Shown: positions 1 through 5,848 of the stretch, in pieces
Numbering within the stretch: position 1 is the first letter of the stretch
Layout of the letters: every line of letters starts with the position of its first letter
Source: an uncultured Kiloniellales bacterium
Lineage (GTDB): Bacteria > Pseudomonadota > Alphaproteobacteria > Kiloniellales > JAKSDN01
DNA: 6,600 nt
Direction: 5' to 3'
Assembly: GCA_947259625.1 (NCBI GenBank)
Contig: CAMYMY010000207.1
Coordinates: 1 to 6,600 of the forward strand
Notes under the pieces: generated by a model
What the model was told of the DNA's origin: nothing
Database searches by the model: none
What the model saw: the letters and a program-made list of their open reading frames with translations, nothing else
Translations under genes and position numbers: made by a program

Positions 1-46
1 TATCGCCCGCGTCGTTTCGAGTCGGACTCCGAGCGGTTGAACGGCC

Positions 47-53
47 AAGGGAG
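47..53 (+). promoter_or_regulatory. Ribosome binding site of the NHL-repeat gene
   Basis: AAGGGAG lies six bases before the ATG at 60. It is a strong Shine-Dalgarno match and fixes the start, because the frame is open further upstream. The ATGA at 60-63 also holds a TGA that closes frame 1 of the preceding bases, so an upstream gene could overlap here and be translationally coupled. Too little of it is in the window to tell. Confidence 0.6.
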
Positions 54-59
54 TCGGCC

Positions 60-947
60 ATGAAACTAGTGTCGATCGACGTGCGCGGGCTCGGCCTGCT
101 GCCGGGCCTCGCCGGGGCGGCCGAGGAGATCTCCGCCGTCTTCGCGCGGGCCTCGGACGAGAGCTTCGCGCGGCCGCACGATCTGGTGCTCTCGCCCGAC
201 GGGCGCCGGCTCTACGTGGCCGACGTCGGCAACGACGCGGTCAAGGTGCTCGACCCCGAGAGCCTCGCGATCCTGGGCGCCTTCGGCGGTGGCGAGCTGG
301 ACAGCCCGCACGACGTCGCCTTCGCGCCCGACGGCCGCCTGCTGGTCGCCGATACCGGCAACGACCGCATCGCGGTCTTCGAGGTTTCGGGGACGGAGGG
401 CCGGCTGGTCGGGTCCTGGTCGGACGGCATGGACTCGCCCGAGGGCGTCGTCGCGGCGGCCAATGGCCTGGTCTTCGTCACCAACGCCTCGGGCCACGAC
501 CTGCTGGCGCTCCGCGACGGCAAGGTGGCGGCAAAGGCGGGGCGGCGCGGCGAGGGACCCAACGCGTACGTCCGGCCGCACGATGTCGACCTGGGGCCGG
601 ACGGCCGCCTCTACGTCTCGGACCCCGGCAACAACCGGATCCAGGTGCTTGAAAAGAATCTCGGGTACGTAAGCGAACTGGGCGGCCCGGCCTACCGCTT
701 CCACGAGCCCAAGTATTTCGCGCTGGACGACGCGGGCCGGCTCTTCGTCGCCGACGAGTACAACAACCAGGTCAAGGTGCTGGACGGGGCGCGGCGGCTG
801 ATCCTGACGATCGGCAGCGGCCGGGCGGGCAAGGGCCCGGACCGGTTCGACCATCCCGAGGGCGTCGAGGTCCGGGGCGGGGACCTCTGGATCTCGGATA
901 CGCGCAACGGCCGGATCGTCCGCTACCGCCTGACCGGACTGCGCTGA
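60..947 (+). CDS. NHL-repeat six-bladed beta-propeller protein
   Basis: The 295-residue protein consists almost entirely of six repeats of the NHL type, at about residues 39-65, 83-108, 127-150, 173-198, 216-241 and 266-291. Each has the pattern PHDV-x-PDGRLYVAD-x-GNNRIQVL or a variant of it, which predicts one closed six-bladed propeller. NHL propellers bind proteins, RNA or small ligands. No catalytic domain is attached, so the function is unknown. The ATG at 60 is supported by AAGGGAG at 47-53, six bases upstream. The reading frame is open to the window edge but contains no other start codon there. The first 20 residues (MKLVSIDVRGLGLLPGLAGA, then AEE) look like a poor signal peptide: there is a plausible cleavage site, but an Asp and an Arg interrupt the hydrophobic part, so export is uncertain. 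The gene converges on the TAXI receptor gene with 11 bases between the two stop codons. Propeller assignment is firm; role is not. Confidence 0.9.
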   Translation: MKLVSIDVRGLGLLPGLAGAAEEISAVFARASDESFARPHDLVLSPDGRRLYVADVGNDAVKVLDPESLAILGAFGGGELDSPHDVAFAPDGRLLVADTGNDRIAVFEVSGTEGRLVGSWSDGMDSPEGVVAAANGLVFVTNASGHDLLALRDGKVAAKAGRRGEGPNAYVRPHDVDLGPDGRLYVSDPGNNRIQVLEKNLGYVSELGGPAYRFHEPKYFALDDAGRLFVADEYNNQVKVLDGARRLILTIGSGRAGKGPDRFDHPEGVEVRGGDLWISDTRNGRIVRYRLTGLR

Positions 948-972
948 GCCGGCGGTTGTCACCAACGCCGGC
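948..972. terminator. GC-rich hairpin between convergent genes, possible bidirectional terminator
   Basis: GCCGGCGGTT (948-957) pairs with AACGCCGGC (964-972) through nine base pairs with one bulged G, around a six-base loop. It begins directly after the NHL gene stop and overlaps the last codons of the TAXI gene on the other strand. The position suits a shared terminator for the two converging transcripts. No T-run follows on either strand, so it is not a classical intrinsic terminator; it may only stabilise the 3' ends. Confidence 0.35.
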
Positions 973-2284
973 CGGCTTCGGCCTCGTGCAGCGTTTCGCG
1001 TACGAAGGCGATGTGCAGGCGCAGGTCGTAGAGCGCGTCGGCATAGGCGAGCGGCACGGAGACCTGCCTGACCTCGTCCTCGATCCGGGTCAGCTCGCCC
1101 GCCAGGCGCTCGAGGCTGTAGGCCGGGCCGGCCGCGCGGATCCGGTCGTCGACCGTCTGCAGCTCGCGGTACCAGCGGTAGATGCGCGAGCGCACCCGCC
1201 AGCGATAGGTCGGCGGCACGATCTTGAACAGCGGAAACAGCAGGGTTACCAGCGGCAGCAGCATGACCTTGAGGCGGTCGATCAGGTTGGCCGCCCAGAA
1301 CGGCAGGTAGCGCTGCAGCAAGGGCGGGCCGAACTCGAAGTACTGCCGGGCCGCGTCGCTCAGGGGGAAGTCGAGGTGGCTGGGCGCCGGGAACTCGCCG
1401 GGCCGTTCGAACAGGCCGCCGCCCCCGTGCACCTTTTTGGCGGCCTGCAGCAGCAGCACGGCAAGCGCCGGGTGCAGGTCGTCGCGGGCCACGAGGTTGG
1501 CGGTCGGCGCGAGCAGGGCGACGTCGCGGTCGGGAATGTTGCGCTCGAGATCGATCACGCCCTCGGGCAGGGTCAGGGCGGACAGGAAGCGGTAGCGCCG
1601 CGTATAGGCCTCGGCCCGCGCCAGGCTCATCGGGGCGATGCCCTCGGCCGCGAGCAGCCGGGCGACGACCGGCGCCTCGGGCGAGGCGACGACGAAGGCC
1701 GCGTCGAGACTGCCCCGCAGCAGGGCCTCGGCGGCCTCGCTGCCGCCCGTCGGCAGCAGCGTGGTGGGCGCGCCGGTCAGCCCGTTGTCGGCGAGCAGCT
1801 GCAGGGCCACCGCCCGGGTGCCGCTGCCCTCGCCGCCGGTCGCGATGCGCCGGCCGGCCAGCTCGGCCAGGCGCCGCGGCGGCGGCTCTGCGCGGGTGAA
1901 GATCCACAGGGGCTCGAAATAGAGGCTGCCGAGCGAGCGCAGCTGGGGCGCGGTCACCTCGGCGCCGGTGCCGCCCTGAACGAAGGCGACGTCGATGCCG
2001 CTTCCGGAAGCCGCGAGCAGGCTGAGGTTCTCGATCGAGCCAGAGGTGCCGCGCAGCTCCAGCGTGATCCCGTCGCGGGCCAGCAGTTCGGCGTAGCGCT
2101 CGGCGAAGCGGTGGTAGGCGCCCTCCTCGCCCCCGGTCGCGACCGCGATCCGGCTGGGCGGCGCCGGCTCGACGAACTGATAGGCGACGACGAAGCCGGC
2201 CAGGGTCAAGACGATGGCGGGCCCGAAGATCCGCCAGCGCTCCCTGGCCCCGTGGTCCGGCCGCGGGCGAGGAGTCTTGGTCAT
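959..2284 (-). CDS. Membrane-anchored TAXI-family TRAP solute receptor
   Basis: This 441-residue protein resembles the TAXI group of TRAP-transporter solute-binding proteins. After a basic cytoplasmic N-terminus there is a hydrophobic helix at about residues 19-38. A periplasmic binding domain follows, with ATGGEEGAYHRFAERYA at 49-65 and GTSGSIENLSLLAASGSGID at 79-98 followed by VAFVQGG, both typical of TAXI receptors. Unlike a free periplasmic receptor, it has a second hydrophobic helix at about 334-357 (LIDRLKVMLLPLVTLLFPLF at 334-353) and a charged, helical tail of about 80 residues predicted to lie in the cytoplasm. The first helix has no obvious signal-peptidase site, so it is probably a retained anchor. 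No TRAP permease gene is present in the window. The receptor may act with a permease encoded elsewhere, or pass ligand information to a cytoplasmic partner; both are inference. The start is supported by GGAGAGGGA five bases upstream. The ligand cannot be read from the sequence. Confidence 0.85.
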   Translation of the reverse strand: MTKTPRPRPDHGARERWRIFGPAIVLTLAGFVVAYQFVEPAPPSRIAVATGGEEGAYHRFAERYAELLARDGITLELRGTSGSIENLSLLAASGSGIDVAFVQGGTGAEVTAPQLRSLGSLYFEPLWIFTRAEPPPRRLAELAGRRIATGGEGSGTRAVALQLLADNGLTGAPTTLLPTGGSEAAEALLRGSLDAAFVVASPEAPVVARLLAAEGIAPMSLARAEAYTRRYRFLSALTLPEGVIDLERNIPDRDVALLAPTANLVARDDLHPALAVLLLQAAKKVHGGGGLFERPGEFPAPSHLDFPLSDAARQYFEFGPPLLQRYLPFWAANLIDRLKVMLLPLVTLLFPLFKIVPPTYRWRVRSRIYRWYRELQTVDDRIRAAGPAYSLERLAGELTRIEDEVRQVSVPLAYADALYDLRLHIAFVRETLHEAEAGRRW

Positions 2285-2289
2285 GTCAT

Positions 2290-2298
2290 TCCCTCTCC
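2290..2298 (-). promoter_or_regulatory. Ribosome binding site of the TAXI receptor gene
   Basis: On the minus strand GGAGAGGGA ends five bases before the ATG at 2284. It is a strong Shine-Dalgarno match. A second ATG just upstream (2287-2289) is out of frame and meets a TGA after two codons. Confidence 0.6.
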
Positions 2299-2339
2299 GG
2301 CTCCCTCATACCAAACCTCAAAAGCCGTGACCCATGGCC

Positions 2340-2431
2340 CATCCTTCGACCGGCTCAGGATGAGGATAGGCGTTTTATATCAGCATCTTACCTCATTCTG
2401 AGCTCCCTCATCCCGAGCTTGTCGAGGGACG
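2340..2431. repeat. Nested palindromic intergenic repeat element
   Basis: Two 26-base units lie in inverted orientation: 2340-2365 (minus sense) and 2406-2431 (plus sense). They match at 21 of 26 positions. Each unit can fold on itself: CATCCT with AGGATG in the first, CATCCC with GGGACG (one mismatch) in the second. Between them, 2391-2403 repeats the first half of the unit and pairs with 2353-2365 (12 of 13 positions) around a 25-base AT-rich spacer at 2366-2390. The unit core, of the form CCTGAGC-N2-GTCGAAGG, resembles short palindromic repeats scattered between genes in many alphaproteobacteria; that is from memory, not a search. It fills much of the gap between the sulfur enzyme gene and the TAXI gene, so it could act as a transcription attenuator or mRNA stabiliser. 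On the minus strand the spacer contains TATAAA (2374-2379), a -10-like hexamer without a convincing -35. Confidence 0.7.
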
Positions 2432-2469
2432 AAGCATGCTGGCTCGGTCGGCATCTCCTGCATCCGGTA

Positions 2470-3522
2470 TCAGTCGTCCCCGTCGCCGGGCTCCAGCGGC
2501 CCCCCGGCCTTCTTCCAGGCGTCGACGCCGCCCTTGATATGGCAGGCCTTGGCGAGCCCAGCCTCCTGCGCGGCCTGCACCGCCATGGCCGAGCGCTCGC
2601 CGAAGGCGCAGTAGAACACCAGGCGATGGCCGGTCGACTTGGCCAGCTCGTGCAGCAGCCCGCCCGGCCCGACGTTGACCCCGAGCTCCGGATAGGGCGC
2701 ATGCACCGAGCCCGGGATGGCGCCGTGGCGCGCGCGCTCGGCCCTGTCGCGCAGGTCGACCAGGACATGGTCGGGCCGGCCGAGCAGCGCTTGGGCCGCC
2801 GCGCAGTCGAGCGACCAGCCGCGCGCCTCGATCTCGTCCTGGGACAGGCCGACATGCAGGTTGGCCGGCACGGCCACGTCCATCATCTTCGGGTCCGGCA
2901 GGTCGAGGGTGTTCATGATCTCGACGTACTGGGCGACGGACTCGACCTGAAGGCGCGGATTGTAGGCCCTCTCCTCGCCGATCGTGGAGACCGTGTCGCC
3001 CTTGTAGTCGTGCGCCGGGTAGACCAGGGTCTCGTCGGGCAGCTTCAAGAGCTTGCCGAAGATCGACTCGTAGGCCGCCGCCGGGTCGCCGTTCTGGAAA
3101 TCCGTGCGCCCGGTGCCGCGAATCAGCAGCGTGTCGCCGGTGAACACCCGGTCGCCCATGACGAAGCTGTAGGAGTCGTCGGTGTGGCCCGGCGTGTAGA
3201 GCGCCTCGAGGCCGAGGCCCTCGATCTCGACCTTGTCGCCCTCCGAGACGCGCATGGAGACCACGTCGACGCCGCTCTCCTCGCCCATCACGGTGATGCA
3301 GCGCGTGCGGTCCCTGAGCGCGCCCAGGCCGGTGATGTGGTCGGCGTGCACGTGGGTGTCGAGCGCCTTGATCAGCTTCAGGTCCAGCTCCGAGAGCAGC
3401 TGGAGATAGCGCTCGACCTTGTCGAGCACCGGATCGATGATCAGCGCCTCGCCGCCCCGGCGGCTGGCGATCAGGTAAGTGTAGGTCGAGGACACTTGGT
3501 CGAACAGCTGACGGAAGATCAT
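2470..3522 (-). CDS. Persulfide dioxygenase-rhodanese fusion (ETHE1-like MBL fold)
   Basis: The 350-residue protein joins two domains. Residues 1 to about 225 are a metallo-beta-lactamase fold of the ETHE1 persulfide dioxygenase type, with THVHADHITG at 56-65, PGHT at 111-114 (His113), TGD at 128-130 (Asp130) and PAHDY at 169-173. By analogy with human ETHE1 the single Fe(II) would be held by His57, His113 and Asp130. Residues about 238-345 are a rhodanese domain with active loop YCAFGERS (catalytic Cys305). Enzymes of this architecture, such as PRF of Burkholderia phytofirmans, oxidise glutathione persulfide to sulfite and glutathione, while the rhodanese moves sulfane sulfur between thiosulfate, sulfite and glutathione. 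It probably acts in the cytoplasm in sulfide detoxification. The start at 3522 (MIFRQLFDQVSSTYTYL) matches the usual N-terminus; a longer open frame reaches 3618, but those residues are basic and unlike the family. The nearest neighbours, HepT and the TAXI gene, say little about its job. Confidence 0.92.
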   Translation of the reverse strand: MIFRQLFDQVSSTYTYLIASRRGGEALIIDPVLDKVERYLQLLSELDLKLIKALDTHVHADHITGLGALRDRTRCITVMGEESGVDVVSMRVSEGDKVEIEGLGLEALYTPGHTDDSYSFVMGDRVFTGDTLLIRGTGRTDFQNGDPAAAYESIFGKLLKLPDETLVYPAHDYKGDTVSTIGEERAYNPRLQVESVAQYVEIMNTLDLPDPKMMDVAVPANLHVGLSQDEIEARGWSLDCAAAQALLGRPDHVLVDLRDRAERARHGAIPGSVHAPYPELGVNVGPGGLLHELAKSTGHRLVFYCAFGERSAMAVQAAQEAGLAKACHIKGGVDAWKKAGGPLEPGDGDD

Positions 3523-3552
3523 CGCTTCGTTCCCGGTATGGGCCTGACCGTC

Positions 3553-3558
3553 ATCATA
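3553..3558 (-). promoter_or_regulatory. Candidate -10 box for the sulfur enzyme gene
   Basis: TATGAT on the minus strand matches five of six bases of the -10 consensus. It would place the transcript start near 3546, giving a leader of about 24 bases with a GGGA motif nine bases before the ATG. No good -35 hexamer is visible at 16-18 bases, so the call is tentative. It would give the gene a promoter separate from the toxin-antitoxin pair, across the 123-bp gap after hepT. Confidence 0.25.
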
Positions 3559-3645
3559 GCGCGTCTGTTGGCCGCGGCGGAGCCCTTCTCGGCGAGGCCT
3601 TGGCCTTCCGCCGGGCACAATCGGACTTTGCGGCGCCGAAGGACT

Positions 3646-3999
3646 TCACGTCCGGATGCGGTCGAGTTCGTCTTGCGCCGCGGCGCGCAGCTCGGGCAGC
3701 TCGGCCGTGACCGTTCGCCAGACGGTATCGAGCTCGACCTGGAAATACTGATGCGTGATGACATCCCTCAAGCCGGCAAAACCGCGCCAATCGATCTTCG
3801 GATGGCGCTGCCCGGTGTCCGCCGGCAGGGCCTTCACGGCTTCGCCGAGCGCGATGAGACATGCGAGTATGGCCCGGTAGGTCCTGCGATCCTGCGTTTC
3901 GATCTTCAGGAATTCCTTTTCCGTCATACCGGACAGGAAATCCCCTATGTCGTCGATTGCCGTCAATATGTCCGAAAGGCGCTGCTCCGTTCCGCGCAT
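3646..3999 (-). CDS. hepT: HepT-like (DUF86) toxin
   Basis: This 117-residue, mostly helical protein belongs to the HEPN/HepT family. Its signature RX4HXY is intact: Arg78, His83 and Tyr85 in RDVITHQY. In the studied MntA-HepT pairs HepT is an RNase-type toxin, with Arg and His forming the active site. The Tyr of the motif is the residue that the partner nucleotidyltransferase adenylylates to silence it. Further family marks are the N-terminal helix RLSDILTAIDDIGDF and the segment ALGEAVKALP before the motif. The gene begins three bases after the antitoxin stop (TGA GCG ATG), so the two are almost certainly co-translated, antitoxin first. Length is normal for the family and no frameshift is seen. 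Base composition is lower in G+C than the flanking genes (about 48% over 3901-3960). The toxin target cannot be predicted from sequence alone. Confidence 0.88.
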   Translation of the reverse strand: MRGTEQRLSDILTAIDDIGDFLSGMTEKEFLKIETQDRRTYRAILACLIALGEAVKALPADTGQRHPKIDWRGFAGLRDVITHQYFQVELDTVWRTVTAELPELRAAAQDELDRIRT

Positions 4000-4002
4000 C
4001 GC

Positions 4003-4446
4003 TCAGAAGACCCTGACCGCATCGCGTTCCATCTCGGCGCGCGCGTGGGGCTTCACCGCCTTGCGCTGCGCCAGATCGACCTTGAATCCGAGCAGCCTTT
4101 CCAGGTCCGCCCGGATCGCCGCCAAGCCGGTCAGGGACACGGGTTTGTCGTGGCGGAATTCTGCCGCCAGATCGATATCGCTGTCTTCCCGGGCCTCGCC
4201 GCGCGCGACGGATCCAAAGACATAGAGGTGGGATATTCCTTCCTTGGTCAGCGCGGGCCTGGCCGCGCGCAGGCGCAAGATCACCTCGGCAAGCGCCGGG
4301 CCTTCGCGGATCTCGCGCTCGATCAGCTCCTCGGCCATCCGGCCGACAAGGTCTTGCAGCGTCACGCCCTTGCGGGCGGCGATCTCCTTGAGCCGCCGCT
4401 TCGTCTTGAGCGGAACACGGGCCGAAAGGAAGGCGGTTTGGTCCAT
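4003..4446 (-). CDS. mntA: MntA-like nucleotidyltransferase antitoxin with N-terminal ribbon-helix-helix domain
   Basis: The 147-residue protein has two parts. Residues about 69-147 are a minimal nucleotidyltransferase with the exact GSX10DXD motif (Gly78-Ser79, Asp90, Asp92 in FGSVARGEAREDSDIDL) and a likely third acidic residue at Asp124 (FKVDL). In MntA-HepT systems this enzyme transfers AMP from ATP to the toxin tyrosine. Residues 1-46 read as a ribbon-helix-helix domain: a short strand (TAFLSARVP), a helix (LKTKRRLKEIAARKG), a turn (VT) and a second helix (LQDLVGRMAEELIERE). Classical MntA proteins are little more than the catalytic domain, so this extra part is unusual and suggests DNA binding and autoregulation. 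I chose ATG 4446, which starts exactly at the presumed domain. A GTG at 4473 is in frame, but it lies inside the inverted repeat and lacks a ribosome site. The site before 4446 is also weak (GAG six bases upstream), so the start is not certain. Confidence 0.85.
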   Translation of the reverse strand: MDQTAFLSARVPLKTKRRLKEIAARKGVTLQDLVGRMAEELIEREIREGPALAEVILRLRAARPALTKEGISHLYVFGSVARGEAREDSDIDLAAEFRHDKPVSLTGLAAIRADLERLLGFKVDLAQRKAVKPHARAEMERDAVRVF

Positions 4447-4458
4447 CCTGGGCTCGAT

Positions 4459-4482
4459 TGTTATATTGTGCACAATCTAACA
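4459..4482. promoter_or_regulatory. Inverted-repeat operator of the toxin-antitoxin operon
   Basis: A 24-base inverted repeat has 11 of 12 symmetric pairs: half-site TGTTA, one mismatched base, the perfect 12-base core ATTGTGCACAAT (4465-4476), one mismatched base, then TAACA. It lies 12 bases upstream of the antitoxin ATG and is strikingly AT-rich for this genome. On the minus strand it contains TATAAC (4460-4465) and TAGATT (4474-4479) as possible -10 hexamers. The latter has TTGCTC 18 bases upstream as a weak -35. A repressor bound here would block the promoter. The antitoxin's own N-terminal domain is the obvious candidate, though MarR-type regulators also use palindromes of this look. 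Confidence 0.6.
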
Positions 4483-4561
4483 TAACTGATACAGCACGAG
4501 CAAGCAGGAATTGCAGCCGGTTCGCGGCAGGTGACAGGCGCGCGTGGCGGCGCTTGGCGGG

Positions 4562-5848
4562 CTAGCTGCCGGTCTTGCCGAGCGCGCGCCAGCCGATGTC
4601 GCGGCGGCAGAAGCCCTCCGGCCAGTCGATGCGGTCGACCGCCTGGTAGGCGCGGGCCTGCGCTTCGGCGATGGCGGGCGCGATCGCGGTGACGCCGAGC
4701 ACGCGCCCGCCGTTGGCCAGGATCTCGCTCTCCAGTCCCGCCTTGGTGCCGGCGTGGAACACCATCACGTCGTCGTTCTGCGCCGCGTCGCCCAGCCCGC
4801 GGATCGCGCTGCCCTTTTCGTAGGACCCCGGATAGCCCTTGGCCGCCATGACCACGACCAGCGCCGCCTCGTCGTACCAGCGCAGGTCGAAGCTCGACAG
4901 CACGCCGTCCGTGGTCGCGATCAGCGCCGGCAGCAGGTCGGACATCAGGCGCATCATCAATACCTGGCATTCGGGGTCGCCGAAGCGCACGTTGTATTCG
5001 AGCAGCCGGATGGCGCCGTCGGGCGCCACCATGAGACCGGCATAGAGCACGCCCTTGTAAGGCCGGCCTTCGGCCTTCATGCCCCGCACCGTGGGCAGGA
5101 TGATGCGCTCCATGACCTCCCGGCAGCGCGCCTCGGTCAGCACGGGGGCCGGCGAATAGGCGCCCATGCCGCCGGTATTCGGGCCGGTGTCGCCGTCGCC
5201 GACCCGCTTGTGGTCCTGCGCCGTGGCGAGCGGCAGGGCGGTTTCGCCGTCGACCAGGGCAAAGAAGCTGGCTTCCTCGCCCTCCAGGAACTCCTCGATC
5301 ACCAGTTCGCTTCCGGCCGCGCCGAAGGCGTCGCCCTCCATGGCCGCTTCGACCGCGGCCTCGGCCTCGGCCAGGGTCGCCGCCACCGTGACTCCCTTGC
5401 CGGCGGCCAGGCCGTCGGCCTTGACCACGATCGGGACGCCCTGTTCGCGCAGGTAGGCCTTGGCGGCCGCGGCCTCGGTGAAGCGGCGGTAGCCGGCGGT
5501 CGGGATATCGTACTTGGCGCAGAGGTCCTTCATGAAGCCCTTGGAGCCCTCCAGCGCCGCGGCCGCCGCGCTCGGTCCGAAGGCCTTTATCCCGGCTTCC
5601 GCCAGGCGGTCGACCAGGCCGGCGACCAGCGGGCCCTCCGGGCCGACTACCACGTAGTCGATGCGCTTGTCCCGGGCGAGCGCGATGAGGCCGTCCAGGT
5701 CCTCCGCTCCGACCGGCACGCAGACGGCGTCCTGCGCAACGCCGGCGTTGCCCGGCGCGCAGTAGAGCTCCTCGCAGAGCGGCGAGGCCGCGATGGTCCA
5801 GCACAGCGCGTGCTCGCGCCCGCCGGAGCCGACAACCAGTATCCGCAT
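4562..5848 (-). CDS. purD: Phosphoribosylamine--glycine ligase (GAR synthetase)
   Basis: PurD joins glycine to 5-phosphoribosylamine with ATP to give glycinamide ribonucleotide, the second step of purine synthesis, in the cytoplasm. The 428-residue length is normal. The N-terminal domain opens with MRILVVGSGGREHAL, where GSGGREHAL is the family signature. The ATP-grasp domain begins near residue 102 and shows VVKADGLAAGKGV (141-153), QDHKRVGDGDTGPNTGGMGA (211-230) and EYNVRFGDPE (284-293), whose Glu284 and Asn286 are the likely metal ligands. The C-terminal domain ends with RRDIGWRALGKTGS. The start at 5848 is fixed by the conserved N-terminus; AAGGGG lies about 11 bases upstream. The gene is intact and has the high G+C typical of the window (about 77% over 5341-5400). 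It diverges from xseA and is followed after 115 bases by the antitoxin gene. Read-through from purD into that pair is possible, as no clear terminator is seen. Confidence 0.98.
   Translation of the reverse strand: MRILVVGSGGREHALCWTIAASPLCEELYCAPGNAGVAQDAVCVPVGAEDLDGLIALARDKRIDYVVVGPEGPLVAGLVDRLAEAGIKAFGPSAAAAALEGSKGFMKDLCAKYDIPTAGYRRFTEAAAAKAYLREQGVPIVVKADGLAAGKGVTVAATLAEAEAAVEAAMEGDAFGAAGSELVIEEFLEGEEASFFALVDGETALPLATAQDHKRVGDGDTGPNTGGMGAYSPAPVLTEARCREVMERIILPTVRGMKAEGRPYKGVLYAGLMVAPDGAIRLLEYNVRFGDPECQVLMMRLMSDLLPALIATTDGVLSSFDLRWYDEAALVVVMAAKGYPGSYEKGSAIRGLGDAAQNDDVMVFHAGTKAGLESEILANGGRVLGVTAIAPAIAEAQARAYQAVDRIDWPEGFCRRDIGWRALGKTGS

Noticed and set aside
1..63. Possible 3' end of an upstream gene: frame 1 closes with TGA at 61-63 overlapping the NHL start, frame 2 closes at 38-40.
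   Set aside because: Only about 12 to 20 codons are visible and neither tail is recognisable. The NHL frame is open here as well, so composition does not decide between them.
66..1907. Very long open frame on the minus strand (613 codons) running antisense to the NHL gene and into the TAXI gene.
   Set aside because: The product is repetitive Arg/Ala/Gly/Pro-rich sequence with no domain; it covers two well-supported genes in other frames. High G+C removes stop codons.
3591..3612. Hairpin AGGC-CTTG-GCCT with imperfect outer GGCG/CGCC pairing downstream of hepT, as a possible terminator.
   Set aside because: The stem is short and broken and no T-run follows on the minus strand; stems of this size are expected by chance in such GC-rich DNA.
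3523..3618. N-terminal extension of the sulfur enzyme to an upstream start at 3618.
   Set aside because: The extra 32 residues are Arg/Gly-rich and unlike the family, and the MIFRQLFD start matches the usual N-terminus. The extension would also run through the candidate -10 box.
2419..4485. 688-codon open frame on the plus strand, opposite the sulfur enzyme and both toxin-antitoxin genes.
   Set aside because: It is a shadow of three real minus-strand genes, crosses their intergenic gaps, and shows no family resemblance. The same applies to the plus-strand frames at 956-2401 and 4544-5902 and the minus-strand frame at 4461-5900.
4483..4561. A terminator after purD.
   Set aside because: Only weak GCGC pairing is visible and there is no T-run; I cannot support a terminator.
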